Shown one piece after another: positions 1 through 9,032 of a stretch of DNA of 42,189 nt. The stretch is taken from NCBI GenBank assembly GCA_038131695.1, contig JAYPQA010000012.1, positions 1 through 42,189 of the forward strand. Reading direction: 5' to 3'. Within the stretch, counting starts at the first letter, position 1. Every line of letters starts with the position of its first letter. The notes beneath the pieces were generated by a model. That model ran no database searches, had not been told where the DNA came from, and saw nothing but the letters and a program-made list of their open reading frames with translations. Position numbers and translations under genes: made by a program. The stretch is from JADHLK01 sp038131695. Lineage in GTDB: Bacteria > Pseudomonadota > Alphaproteobacteria > Puniceispirillales > Puniceispirillaceae.

Positions 1-262
1 TCCGGATGCGGCGCGGACCGGTATCCGGCGTCACCAGCTCGCTCAATTTCTCGAAAGCCGGAATTTCAAGCCCCAGCTTTTCTGTTACCAGCTGGCGAAT
101 GGCCATATCCAGCATCGGCTCCAGCGGTGATTCATCCCGCTCCCAGCGGCCGATGCTTTGGCCATCCCGGTGCAGCAGGCGGCCCAGCTGGCCCTGTGTC
201 AGCCCCATTTCAGTGCGCAGGAATTTAACTTCACGGCCCGTCAGCGTGCCGGGCGCACACAC
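1..262 (-). CDS. HTH transcriptional regulator, C-terminal part (runs off the window)
   Basis: The reverse strand encodes a helix-turn-helix segment: LTGREVKFLR, then GLTQGQLGRLL, then SIGRWERDES. The tryptophan-containing recognition region and the LTGxExxFLR lead-in resemble the XRE-like, YgiT/MqsA-type HTH half found in short alphaproteobacterial regulators. The frame stays open leftwards past position 1, so the C terminus is not visible. The start is uncertain. The open frame reaches back to a TGA at 323-325 but has no ATG; GTG at 262 is the first usual start, while homology seems to begin about 10 residues earlier (LHHYIAQGIV). The roughly 35-residue N-terminal part that I recall for this family is not encoded in frame. 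It lies just downstream of dinG on the same strand. Target genes are unknown. Confidence 0.6.
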   Translation of the reverse strand, partial: MCAPGTLTGREVKFLRTEMGLTQGQLGRLLHRDGQSIGRWERDESPLEPMLDMAIRQLVTEKLGLEIPAFEKLSELVTPDTGPRRIR

Positions 263-294
263 AATGCCCTGGGCAATATAATGATGCAGGCATT

Positions 295-3125
295 TTAGCT
301 GAGCGGCGCGTCTGCCTGCTGGTCAAAAAAGGCCCGCGTTTCAGCGATGGCTTCGGCCAGCCCGACACGCCGGACTTCCACGCCGGGCGGAAAGGCATCG
401 GTGAGCCGGGTCGGCAGGCGACTATCCAGCATCACGAATATGCCGCGATCCGTGCTTCGCCGAATCAGCCGCCCGAAAGCCTGGCGCAGCTTCATGCGGG
501 TCAGATGCTCAGACCAGCTTTGCCGCCCCTGCCAGGCGGCCCGCGCCCGAAACAGCATATCCGGCCTCGGCCAGGGCACCCGGTCATAACAGATCAGCCG
601 CAAAGCCTCTCCCGGCACATCCACCCCATCGCGCACCGCATCCGTGCCCATCAGACAGGAATCGCGATCTGCCCGGAACAGATGCAGCAGGGTTTGCAGA
701 TTCATCTGGTCAATATGCTGGGCATAGAGCGGCAAATCTGCCGCCTCCAGCTGGCGGTGCAGCTCTGGCCAGACAGATTTCAGCCGGTGAATGGCGGTGA
801 ACAGCCCCAGCCCGCCACCGCCTGCCGCCTGCATCAGCCCGGCCATGGCCGCTGCGGTTTTCACCGGGGCATCGCGCTCCAGATCGGTGACCACAAAAAG
901 CCGCGTCTGGCTGGCATAGTCAAAGGCGACTCATGCGCGCTGAGCAAGGCCGGATGATCCAGATGATCCGCCCCGCTCAGCAGCCGGGCCATCTGCCAGC
1001 CCTGACCCTCCTTGCGGGCCGAGCCATTTTCCGGACCATTTTCCGGGGCATTTTTTGGGCCATTTTCCGGCTGGCTGTCACGCAGGGTTGCAGAGGTGAT
1101 CAAAACCCCATGCGCCGGGCCCAGCACCGTCTCGGCAAAAGGCAGGGTGGGATCCAGCCAATGCCGCCGCACCCCGATATCCAGATCGCGCCCGTCGCTG
1201 CGATCAATCTGTATCCAATCCACAAAACCATCGCGGCCATGCTGGCTCTGGGCACAATCTGCCAGCAAGGCTTGCCAGGCGGCCAGCGGGCCATCACAGC
1301 GCCGCCGCAAGCCGCGCACCGCCCCTTCCAGCCGCACCCGCATCTGGCTGTCCAGCTGGTCGGCCTGTTCACTCAGCAAGCTCTCCAGCAGGCTGGCCAG
1401 CTGGCGCAATGGCTCTTGCATCCGGCCCAGCATTGTGCCGAATTCGGCGGCTCTGGCGATCAGCGCATCGGGCAAGGGCCAGAGATCGGTTTGCACATCA
1501 AAGCCGGTTTCCATATCAGTGCCGCGCTGATAGGCCAGCCAGCGCAATTCAGCAAAAAACCCCTCGGCTGGCCCGTTTGGCTGATTGGCTGAGAGCCGCG
1601 CCCGCCAGCCTGTGCCGGGCAGATCGCGGGCCGCCTCACAGGCCGCCTCCAGAATCTCCAGCCCCTTCTCCTCAGACGCCAGCAATTCGCCCAGCCGTTT
1701 TTTCAAGCCTCTGGCCCGGCCCCGCCGACCATCCTCGGCCCCGCGAATCCAGGACCGCATCTCGGCGGCCTCACCGGCGCTGAGCAGGGCTGAAAAGGCG
1801 CTGTCTGCGGCATCGAAAACATGATGCCCCTCATCAAAAATATAGCGGCTGGGCCGGCGCCGGTCAGACGGGTCATTGAGCGCGGCCTGAACCATCACCA
1901 GCGCGTGATTGGCCACCACAATATCGGCCTGTCTTGCCCCGCGCACGGATTTTTCAACAAAGCATTTATGGTAATGCGGACAGGCAGAATGGATACATTC
2001 CCCGCGCCTGTCCGCCAGCCCGGATGACCAGCGCGGCCCGATCAAATCCACCAGCCAGGCCGGAAAGCTGGCCCCGGTAAAATCACCATCCGGGCTGGCC
2101 GCCGCCCATCTGGCCATCAAGCCCAGCGCGACCGCATTGGCAGGCTGGCCCGGCATCTGGCCCAGCGCCTCTTCCAGATTGAGCAGGCACAGGTAATTTT
2201 CCCGCCCCTTGCGGATAACAATGCGCGGGCTGGCGCTCTCAGAACGCCGGGAGGCAGGCAGGGCTGAGAGTTCATCGGCTATCTGCTGTTGCAGCGTGCG
2301 GGTATAGGTGGATATCCAGACAGTCGCGTCATTTTGTTCCGCCCACAGGCTGGCCGGGGCCAGATAGCCCAGCGTCTTGCCGGTGCCGGTTCCGGCCTCG
2401 CTCAGCAAGAGGGCCGGGGGCGGGCCGGTTTCCGGGGCAACAAAAATCTGCGTCACCGCGGCTGCATAGTCTGATTGGCTGCTGCGGGTCTCGGCGCGCC
2501 CGCCCAGCATTTCGGCCAGCCTGTTGCGCGCCGTGTCCGGCATGACCGGCTTGCTGCCCGGCTCTCCCCTTGGCGGCAGGTCGGGAAATTCCGGCAGCCG
2601 GTTCCAGATGGCAGCAGCCTGGCCGTCCGGCGGGCCGGGCGGGCTGTCGCTAACGCCCAGCCGGGTCAGTATCAGCCCGGCCCAGCCCCAGCCGCCCTTG
2701 CCCATCATCAAGGCCATCCCTGCCAAATCGGCTTGCTGACGCGCGCCCAGATTATCCAGATCATCCAGCAACAGCCCGGCGGCCCGGCCAATGGAAACCG
2801 CCTGATCGGCCAGCCCGACAGGCCGCGGCAAGCCGCATTCAGCTGCCAGCCCCGCCGCGCTGGGCAAGAGCGGGCGGGCCGGCCGGATAAAGGCAAACAA
2901 CTCCAGAACATCCAGCGCATCGGCCAAATCCACATCCCCGCAGCGCGCCGCTGTCCAGCGCCGGTGACAGATAAGCGGGCGCGTTCCGGCCAGCTTGCCT
3001 GCCAGCTGGCCCATCGGGCCTGTCTCAATTTCACCGCCTGGGCTGATCCAGGCAAAGCTCTCGCGGCCCGGGCACAGCACCGGGCAGGCGCCCAAATCCA
3101 GAATTGTGCGGGTGAAGAGTGACAT
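295..3125 (-). CDS. dinG: DinG/XPD-type ATP-dependent DNA helicase, interrupted by a one-base frameshift
   Basis: Superfamily 2 helicase of the DinG (XPD-like, iron-sulfur) type, expected to unwind 5'-tailed DNA and R-loops. Counting from ATG 3125 (protein starts MSLFTRTILD), Walker A SEAGTGTGKT is near residues 242-251. A cysteine set for the 4Fe-4S cluster follows (ENYLC, then CIHSACPHYHKC), then the DEAH-like box FDEGHH and the SATLRD motif. The frame breaks near 921-927. Upstream of the break the protein reads SAHESP; the homologous continuation FDYASQTRLFVVTDLERD is in the next frame and runs to the stop at 295. Restoring one base gives 943 residues, so a single-base loss, real or in the consensus, explains it. 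A 12-bp x4 repeat adds a PENG-type loop just after SATLRD. A TATAAT at 3132-3137 lies only 6 nt from the ATG, hinting at a nearly leaderless message, but no good -35 is visible. Confidence 0.85.
1023..1070. repeat. 12-bp x4 imperfect tandem repeat inside dinG
   Basis: Four adjacent units on the + strand: gccattttccgg, accattttccgg, ggcattttttgg, gccattttccgg. They are in frame with dinG and encode the repetitive PENG/PKNA stretch on the minus strand. The stretch sits between the SATLRD motif and the next conserved block, where insertion should be tolerated. Confidence 0.9.
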
Positions 3126-3167
3126 AGCCGGATTATAGGACACAAACCGGCCTGCTCGCCAGTTCTG

Positions 3168-3215
3168 TTTGCCGGGCGGTGGATTTGCCAAGCAGTGGAT
3201 TTGCCGGGCGGTGGA
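3168..3215. repeat. 16-bp x3 tandem repeat between dinG and lysK
   Basis: Three adjacent 16-bp units: tttgccgggcggtgga, tttgccaagcagtgga, tttgccgggcggtgga. Units 1 and 3 are identical and unit 2 differs at three bases. The tract occupies much of the 209-bp spacer between the divergent genes dinG and lysK (3126-3334), where promoters for both should lie. I could not place a convincing lysK promoter. Confidence 0.92.
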
Positions 3216-3334
3216 CAGGCCGGCCCGCAGGATGATCGCCAAAAAGCGCGCAAAAAGACTGGCTTCAAACGGGCTTTGCCGCTAAAAGGGTGGGCAATCA
3301 GACACCTGCCGGACAACCAGCTGCCCTATCGGAT

Positions 3335-4969
3335 ATGACCCAATCACCGCCCATCGCCAGCCAGCCGCCTTTTGATGCCGCCCAGGCAGAGCTTGCCGAA
3401 CAGGCCAAATCCTGGCCCTTTGCCGAAGCCCGCGCGCTGCGTGACCGGCTGGACAAACTCGCCCTGCCTGCGGATCAGCCGGTGCTGTTTGAAACCGGCT
3501 ATGGCCCGTCCGGCCTGCCGCATATTGGCACTTTTGGCGAGGTTGTCCGCACCTCCATGGTGCGCCATGCCTTTGCGGTGCTGACTGGCCGTCCCACCCG
3601 CCTTGTCTGTTTTTCAGATGATCTGGACGGGCTGCGCAAGGTGCCGGACAATGTGCCGAACCCGGACCAGCTGGCAGACTATCTGGACCAGCCGCTGACC
3701 AGCGTGCCGGACCCGTTTGGCACGCATGACAGTTTCGGTGCCCATAATAATGCCCGCCTGCAAGCCTTTCTGGACAGTTTCGGCTTTGACTATGAATTTG
3801 TCAGCGCGAGCGAGCGCTATCGCAGCGGGGCTTTTGATGACACTTTGCTGGCGATGCTGAAAAATTTTGAGAAAATCCGCCAGATCATTCTGCCCACGCT
3901 GGGGCCGGAGCGGCGCGAGACCTACAGCCCGTTCCTGCCGATTTGCCCGCGCAGCGGGCGGGTGCTGCAGCTGCGCGCTGAGGCCATTGATCCGCAGGCT
4001 GGCACCATCAGCTATCGCGACCCGGATGATGGCAGCCTGTGTGAAGTGCCGGTAACCGGCGGGCATTGCAAGCTGCAATGGAAGGCGGATTGGGCGATGC
4101 GCTGGCTGGCCCTGGGTGTTGATTATGAAATGAGCGGCAAGGATTTGATCGACTCTGTCACCCTCTCTTCAAAAATTGTGCGGGCCATGGGCGGCACCCC
4201 GCCAGCTGGCTTTTCCTATGAGCTGTTTCTGGATCAAAATGGCGAGAAGATATCGAAATCGCGCGGCAATGGCCTGTCGATAGAGGAATGGCTGACCTAT
4301 GGCAGCCCGCAATCGCTGTCCCTGTTCATGTATGGCCAGCCAAAGCGGGCCAAGCGGCTCTATTTTGACAGTATTCCCAAAACCGTGGATGAATATTACA
4401 GCCATCTGGAAAAGACCGCCACGGCTGAGCCGGCCCAGCTGCTGGACAATCCGGCCTGGCACATCCATCAAGGCCAGCCGGAGCTGGCCCAGCTGCCGGT
4501 CAGCTTCTCCCTGCTGCTCAATCTGGCTGCGGTATGTTCAGCCGAGAGCAAGGATGTGATCTGGGGCTATCTGTCTGACTATGCCCCGGGCTCCAGCCCG
4601 CAGCAGAACCCGGAGCTGGACAGGCTGGCCGATTATGCGGTGCGCTTTTATCAGGATCGGGTGCGCCCGCAGAAAAAATACCGGCCTGCCAGCGCTGCAG
4701 AAAAAGACCATCTGGCCGCGCTGCACAGGGCCTTGTCTGAACTGCCGGAAACAGCAGATGCCGAAACCATCCAGTCAGCTGTCTATGCGGTCGGGGTTGC
4801 GGCGGGCTATGAGCCGTTGCGCGACTGGTTCAAATGTCTTTATGAAACGCTGCTGGGCCAGGAACAGGGGCCGCGCATGGGCAGCTTTTTCAAACTTTAT
4901 GGCTATGCGGCCTCGCTGGCGCTGATAGAGGCGGCCAGAACCGGCCAGCTGGCCGAAGGGGCCCAATGA
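3335..4969 (+). CDS. lysK: Class I lysyl-tRNA synthetase
   Basis: Charges tRNA-Lys with lysine in the cytoplasm. This is the class I (Rossmann-fold) enzyme used by archaea and most alphaproteobacteria instead of class II LysS. The HIGH-type motif is GPSGLPHIGTF (residues about 58-67) and the KMSKS-type motif is GEKISKSRGNG (near residue 300), both intact. Length is 544 residues from ATG 3335 (MTQSPPIASQ), within the family range. The open frame extends 15 codons upstream to another ATG at 3290, but that extension looks like translated leader. The stop overlaps the pyrD start as ATGA, so the two are probably co-transcribed and translationally coupled. Confidence 0.96.
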   Translation: MTQSPPIASQPPFDAAQAELAEQAKSWPFAEARALRDRLDKLALPADQPVLFETGYGPSGLPHIGTFGEVVRTSMVRHAFAVLTGRPTRLVCFSDDLDGLRKVPDNVPNPDQLADYLDQPLTSVPDPFGTHDSFGAHNNARLQAFLDSFGFDYEFVSASERYRSGAFDDTLLAMLKNFEKIRQIILPTLGPERRETYSPFLPICPRSGRVLQLRAEAIDPQAGTISYRDPDDGSLCEVPVTGGHCKLQWKADWAMRWLALGVDYEMSGKDLIDSVTLSSKIVRAMGGTPPAGFSYELFLDQNGEKISKSRGNGLSIEEWLTYGSPQSLSLFMYGQPKRAKRLYFDSIPKTVDEYYSHLEKTATAEPAQLLDNPAWHIHQGQPELAQLPVSFSLLLNLAAVCSAESKDVIWGYLSDYAPGSSPQQNPELDRLADYAVRFYQDRVRPQKKYRPASAAEKDHLAALHRALSELPETADAETIQSAVYAVGVAAGYEPLRDWFKCLYETLLGQEQGPRMGSFFKLYGYAASLALIEAARTGQLAEGAQ

Positions 4970-6057
4970 TCTGGCCGCTGGCTGCCGGGATTGCCCGCCT
5001 GCTGCCAGCTGAGGCGGCGCACCGGGCCGCTGTGCAGGCGCTGAAAACTGGCCTGCATCCAACCGCCCGCCCGCCTGCCTTGCCGGTCTCCATTCTGGGA
5101 CAGGACTTTGCCAACCCGCTGGGGCTGGCTGCCGGTTTTGACAAGGATGGCGAGGCGATGGGCGGGGTGCTGGCGATTGGCTTTGGCCATCTGGAAGTCG
5201 GCACGATAACGCCGCTGGCCCAGCCCGGCAATCCGCGCCCGCGGGTCTTTCGCCTGCCTGCCAGCCAGGCGGTTATTAACCGGTATGGCTTCAACAGCAG
5301 TGGCATAGAGGCGGTGCGGCCCAGGCTGGCGGCTTTCCGGGCGGCCCACCCGGCTGCCGCGCTGGGGATTAATATCGGGGCTAACAAGGACAGTGCAGAC
5401 CGAATCGCCGATTACCGTGCCGGGGCCGCGGCCTTTGCCGGGTTGGCCAGCTGGCTGACGGTCAATATCAGCTCACCCAACACGCCGGGACTGCGCGATT
5501 TGCAGGAGGCGGCCTCTGCCCGGGCTATCCTGCAAGGGGTTCAGGCCGCCATCACCGCGCAGGACAGCTTCTGTCCGGTGCTGGTCAAGCTGGCCCCGGA
5601 TATGCCACCCGCAGCGATGCTGGCGACGATAGATGCCTGTATGGAAGAAGGCTGTGCCGGTTTTGTGCTGACCAATTCCACCCTGTCGCGCCCGCCCGGG
5701 CTGCGGGGCAAGGACAGCCATCAGACAGGCGGCCTGTCTGGCCAGCCGCTGGCCGGGCTGGCGGCTGAACAGCTGGCTCTGGCGGCCGCGCATCTTGGCG
5801 GGGCAGCCTGTCTGTTTGGTGTTGGCGGCATTGCGGGCGCGGCGGATGCCTATGCCCGGCTGTTACTGGGGGCGAATTTGCTGCAGCTCTATACCGCCCT
5901 GGCCCTGACCGGCCCGCAGCTGCCCGGCCGGATTCTGGACGGGCTGGCCCGCATGATGTCTGCGGATGGGGTGCGCCGCCCGCAGGAGCTGACCGGCCAG
6001 TTCAGCGACGCGCCGGCAGCTTTGCGCCACGCAGAAGATTTGTGGCATACGTGCTGA
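4966..6057 (+). CDS. pyrD: Dihydroorotate dehydrogenase (quinone), class 2
   Basis: Oxidises dihydroorotate to orotate in pyrimidine synthesis, passing electrons through FMN to membrane quinone. The 363-residue protein has the class 2 signatures NPLGLAAGFDKDGEA, INRYGFNSSG, VNISSPNTPGLRDLQ (containing the catalytic-serine region) and FVLTNSTLSR, and an N-terminal helical segment that in class 2 enzymes docks on the membrane. It starts in the ATGA overlap with lysK. Its last 56 bp overlap the convergent ribbon-helix-helix gene on the other strand, so no terminator separates them. Confidence 0.96.
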   Translation: MIWPLAAGIARLLPAEAAHRAAVQALKTGLHPTARPPALPVSILGQDFANPLGLAAGFDKDGEAMGGVLAIGFGHLEVGTITPLAQPGNPRPRVFRLPASQAVINRYGFNSSGIEAVRPRLAAFRAAHPAAALGINIGANKDSADRIADYRAGAAAFAGLASWLTVNISSPNTPGLRDLQEAASARAILQGVQAAITAQDSFCPVLVKLAPDMPPAAMLATIDACMEEGCAGFVLTNSTLSRPPGLRGKDSHQTGGLSGQPLAGLAAEQLALAAAHLGGAACLFGVGGIAGAADAYARLLLGANLLQLYTALALTGPQLPGRILDGLARMMSADGVRRPQELTGQFSDAPAALRHAEDLWHTC

Positions 6058-6397
6058 GCACATACATCAGGAAATTAGGCTGGCGCGGGGCATTTTCCGA
6101 AATATGCGGATCCATGACCTGCAAGGCTTGCGGGTCGGCCATCACCGTTTTCAGACCATCAAAATACATCGGCAAAAACAGCCGCAGGCCCTGGGCCAAA
6201 GTCTGGCCGGGCAGGCGGCGCTGGTCAATCTCACTGACCAGCAGCGGCAGCGGCACTTGCTCCATGGCCAGAATCGCATCAATCTGATCCCAGAGATAAT
6301 TTTCCAGCCGAATCGAGGTGCGCCGGTCGGGAAGCTGGATATTCCGCTTGGATAAATAAAGCGCCGGCGAGACAGAAGATTCAGGCAACTGGACCAT
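6002..6397 (-). CDS. Ribbon-helix-helix domain protein
   Basis: A protein of about 131 residues from ATG 6397 (MVQLPESSVS), preceded by a strong Shine-Dalgarno (gggagg) directly upstream. Its core, RTSIRLENYLWDQIDAIL followed by a GQTLAQGLRLF segment, matches the alphaproteobacterial ribbon-helix-helix family (RHH_4 type), whose members have a beta strand plus two helices and are presumed DNA-binding. The open frame continues upstream with no homology. Its 3' end overlaps pyrD tail to tail. A TATAAT-like box (6407-6412, minus) lies very close to the start. The target is unknown. Confidence 0.8.
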   Translation of the reverse strand: MVQLPESSVSPALYLSKRNIQLPDRRTSIRLENYLWDQIDAILAMEQVPLPLLVSEIDQRRLPGQTLAQGLRLFLPMYFDGLKTVMADPQALQVMDPHISENAPRQPNFLMYVLSTYATNLLRGAKLPARR

Positions 6398-6592
6398 CCT
6401 CCCTTTATTATAGTGGCCAGCTCTCAATAACCGGCCCGTTTTTTTCCTGAATTTGACATCCAAGAGCGAGACAAAAGCCTGGCAAAGCAAAGTTAACAAA
6501 AAGTGAAGAAAACCCTTCAAGATTGAAGTTTTTTGCCCGCGGCGGATTTTTTCTGTCCTGGCTTTCTGTTTGGCTGGAGTTTTAAGTCCGGC

Positions 6593-6616
6593 CGGGCCAT
6601 AAACCGGACCATAAGC
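6593..6616. repeat. 12-bp x2 tandem repeat upstream of rpmB
   Basis: Adjacent units cgggccataaac and cggaccataagc, 9 of 12 identical, in the spacer between the ribbon-helix-helix gene and rpmB, just upstream of the rpmB -35 box. Confidence 0.6.
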
Positions 6617-6640
6617 GGCCCAAAAGCTGGCTTGAAATAC

Positions 6641-6669
6641 TTGACCTTTGGCGGGTGCTGGACTATAAA
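6641..6669 (+). promoter_or_regulatory. Sigma-70 type promoter of rpmB
   Basis: TTGACC at 6641-6646 and TATAAA at 6664-6669 with an ideal 17-bp spacer, about 45 bp ahead of the rpmB start. The stretch 6398-6640 holds no gene. It has a small CTTCAA/TTGAAG hairpin followed by T6 near 6510-6530 whose role is unclear. Confidence 0.8.
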
Positions 6670-6714
6670 CCCGCAATCTGGTGTCAAGAATCTGAGATAT
6701 AAAGGCATTCTGTC

Positions 6715-6996
6715 ATGGCCAAAAGATGTGAAATTACGGGCAAGGGTGTGATGACTGGCAATAATGTCAGCCATGCCAATAACAAGACCCGCCGCCGCTT
6801 TCTGCCCAATCTTCAGCAGACAACCTGGCAGTCAGAAGCCCTTGGCCGGGCGGTGCGCCTGCGGATCGCGACCTCTACTATCCGCTCCATTGAAAAACAT
6901 GGCGGTCTGGATGCGTTCCTGAAGCAGGCCCGCAATAGCGAGCTGGGCGATACCGGCCGCGCTCTGAAGCGGGAGATTGAGGCCGCAACGGCCTGA
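6715..6996 (+). CDS. rpmB: 50S ribosomal protein L28
   Basis: A 93-residue ribosomal protein beginning MAKRCEITGKGVMTGNNVSH, with the L28 features CEITGK, the NKTRRRFLPNLQ segment and RLRIATSTIRSIEKHGG. It is a single-gene unit with its own promoter at 6641-6669 and a rho-independent terminator at 7042-7072. A position next to cobT is common in alphaproteobacteria. Confidence 0.97.
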   Translation: MAKRCEITGKGVMTGNNVSHANNKTRRRFLPNLQQTTWQSEALGRAVRLRIATSTIRSIEKHGGLDAFLKQARNSELGDTGRALKREIEAATA

Positions 6997-7041
6997 ACCC
7001 GCTCTGGCTTGCGATTCAGGCCGGAATTCAGATAAAAAAAT

Positions 7042-7072
7042 GCCCCGCCAGCCAGCGGGGCTTTGCTTTTTT
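7042..7072 (+). terminator. Rho-independent terminator of rpmB
   Basis: GCCCCGC / GCGGGGC stem with a six-base loop, followed by tttgctttttt. Located 45 bp after the rpmB stop. It may also act on the convergent cobT transcript. Confidence 0.9.
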
Positions 7073-7080
7073 GCACCAGA

Positions 7081-7119
7081 CATCCCAATCAGGCATCCCG
7101 GTCAGACATCCCGGTCAGG
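7081..7119. repeat. 13-bp x3 tandem repeat containing the cobT stop codon
   Basis: Units catcccaatcagg, catcccggtcaga, catcccggtcagg. The cobT stop (7115-7117 on the minus strand) lies in the third unit, so each extra or missing 13-bp copy could move or change the C terminus of CobT. Confidence 0.88.
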
Positions 7120-9001
7120 CAACCCGTTTTCCATGATATTTTCCGGGGCGCGCCGTTTTCTGCTCATCAAACAGGTCTGCCAGCTGGCCCATCACGGCCC
7201 CGCCCAGCTGCTCCACATCGGTGATGGTCACCGCCCGGTCATAATAGCGGGTCACATCATGGCCGATGCCAATCGCCATCAGCTGCACCGGAGAGCGGCT
7301 CTCAATCATCGCGATCACGCTGCGCAGATGCGCTTCCAGATAATTGCCGGCATTGGCTGAGAGGGTGGAATCATCCACCGGCGCGCCATCTGAAATAACC
7401 ATCAGGATGCGGCGCTCTTCCGGTCTGGCCAGCAGCCGGTCATGCGCCCATAACAGCGCCTCGCCATCGATATTTTCCTTCAAGATGCCTTCGCGCAGCA
7501 TCAGCCCCAGAGCGCGCCTGGCCCGCCGCCAGGGCGAATCGGCAGATTTATAGATAATATGGCGCAGATCATTCAGCCGCCCGGGCCGGTCCGGCTTGCC
7601 CGCCAGCTGCCAGGCTTCGCGCGCCTGCCCGCCTTTCCAGGCCTTGGTCGTGAAGCCGAGAATTTCCACCTTGACCCCGCAGCGTTCCAGCGTGCGCGCC
7701 AGAATATCGGCGGTGACCGCCGCGATGGTAATCGGCCTGCCGCGCATGGAGCCTGAATTATCCAGCAACAGCGTCACCACCGTATCGCGGAATTCGGTAT
7801 CCTGTTCTTGCTTGTAAGAGAGCGGCGAGAGCGGCTGGGTCACCACCCGGTGCAGCTTGCCGGCATCCAAAAGCCCTTCTTCCAGATCAAATTCCCAGGC
7901 CCGGTTCTGATAGGCCAGCAATTTGCGCTGCAACCGGTTGGCCAGCCGCGCTGTCACCCCGGTCAAACTCTCCAGCTGCCGGTCCAGCATCCCGCGCAGC
8001 CGATCCAGCTCTTCGGCATCACACAGCTCTGCCGCCGGGATAATTTCATCATATTTGGAGGTGAAGATTTCGTAGCTGCCCTCATACAGGCCAGGGCGGT
8101 TATGGCCGCGGGGATCGCCGCCCGGCATATCGCCATCGGCCATCCCCTCCATATCCATATCGCCGTCCATTTCAGCGCTGTCATCGCCGCCCATGGCCTG
8201 GCTGTCTGCATCGGCCTGCATGGTCTGGCTGTCATCACCGGCCGACTCTTCCTCGCCCAGCGCGGACTGGGCCTGATCATCCTGGCCGTCTTCCGGGCTC
8301 TCCTGCTCGCCATTTTCAGCCTCATCCTCCTGATCAGAGGACTCCTCGCCCTCAGCCGCCTCGCCCATGGCATTATGCAGCGCGCCGATCAATTCCCGCG
8401 ATAATTCAGCGAACAGATCCTGATCGGCCTCCACGCCTTTCATCCTGTCCAGCACCGCCCCGGCTCGGCTGCGGATAAAGGGCCGCCACAGATCCATCGC
8501 CAAGGCCGTGCTGGCGGGCGGGGTCTCGCCGGTCAGCGTCTCCCGCAAGAGCAGCCGCACCGCCTCGGCCAGCCCGTTCTCCAGCTGATCAGACGCGCCG
8601 TCAGCAGGCACCCCCAGCGCATGATTTTGATAATGGTTTTCTAGCCGCCTGGTCAGGTTTTGCCGCACCCCGGCCAGCTGATTGGCCCCGACCGCCTCAA
8701 CCCGTGCCCGCTCGGCTGCATCAAAGACGGACCGCGCGGCAGCTGAGGCCGGGCAGCTGCGCCGGTGCGTGTCTGCATCATGATGGGCCAGCCAGAGCGC
8801 GGCGGCATCGCCAGCCCCGCGCAACGCATCATGCCAGGCCGGCTTTCTGTCCCGCGGCGGGGCAGGCAGGCGCACCTCTTGCTTGCTGATATGGCTGTCC
8901 TGGCCCAGATAGCGAACCTGATGCTGGCTGCCGCCTGCCATGGCCCGCAGCGCAGCAGCGTTGGCTTTCAGAAAATCTTGTTCCTTGTCTGGTTCACTCA
9001 C
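7115..9001 (-). CDS. cobT: CobT, VWA-domain subunit of CobNST-type cobaltochelatase
   Basis: Large subunit of the CobS-CobT chaperone-like complex that powers cobalt insertion by CobN in aerobic cobalamin synthesis. The 628-residue protein is read from GTG 9001 (VSEPDKEQDF), 31 bp after cobS; the open frame upstream of that is cobS overlap. It has an N-terminal CobT domain, a very acidic low-complexity linker (about residues 212-295, rich in Asp, Glu, Gly, Met), then a von Willebrand A domain with the MIDAS motif LLLDNSGSMRG (Asp414, Ser416, Ser418). No cobN or other cobalamin gene is in the window, and cobST sits beside bolA, a J-domain gene and rpmB, so a role beyond B12 synthesis cannot be excluded. 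Confidence 0.93.
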   Translation of the reverse strand: MSEPDKEQDFLKANAAALRAMAGGSQHQVRYLGQDSHISKQEVRLPAPPRDRKPAWHDALRGAGDAAALWLAHHDADTHRRSCPASAAARSVFDAAERARVEAVGANQLAGVRQNLTRRLENHYQNHALGVPADGASDQLENGLAEAVRLLLRETLTGETPPASTALAMDLWRPFIRSRAGAVLDRMKGVEADQDLFAELSRELIGALHNAMGEAAEGEESSDQEDEAENGEQESPEDGQDDQAQSALGEEESAGDDSQTMQADADSQAMGGDDSAEMDGDMDMEGMADGDMPGGDPRGHNRPGLYEGSYEIFTSKYDEIIPAAELCDAEELDRLRGMLDRQLESLTGVTARLANRLQRKLLAYQNRAWEFDLEEGLLDAGKLHRVVTQPLSPLSYKQEQDTEFRDTVVTLLLDNSGSMRGRPITIAAVTADILARTLERCGVKVEILGFTTKAWKGGQAREAWQLAGKPDRPGRLNDLRHIIYKSADSPWRRARRALGLMLREGILKENIDGEALLWAHDRLLARPEERRILMVISDGAPVDDSTLSANAGNYLEAHLRSVIAMIESRSPVQLMAIGIGHDVTRYYDRAVTITDVEQLGGAVMGQLADLFDEQKTARPGKYHGKRVA

Positions 9002-9032
9002 AGCGTATCCTGTTGCCTGCTGGCAGTCCGGG

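Noticed and set aside
1..262. Antitoxin of a toxin-antitoxin pair
   Set aside because: The HTH domain could fit, but no toxin-like partner is visible and the gene follows dinG.
8100..8350. Repeat or inserted element in the acidic part of cobT
   Set aside because: The Asp/Glu/Met-rich linker is typical of CobT proteins and shows no regular DNA period.
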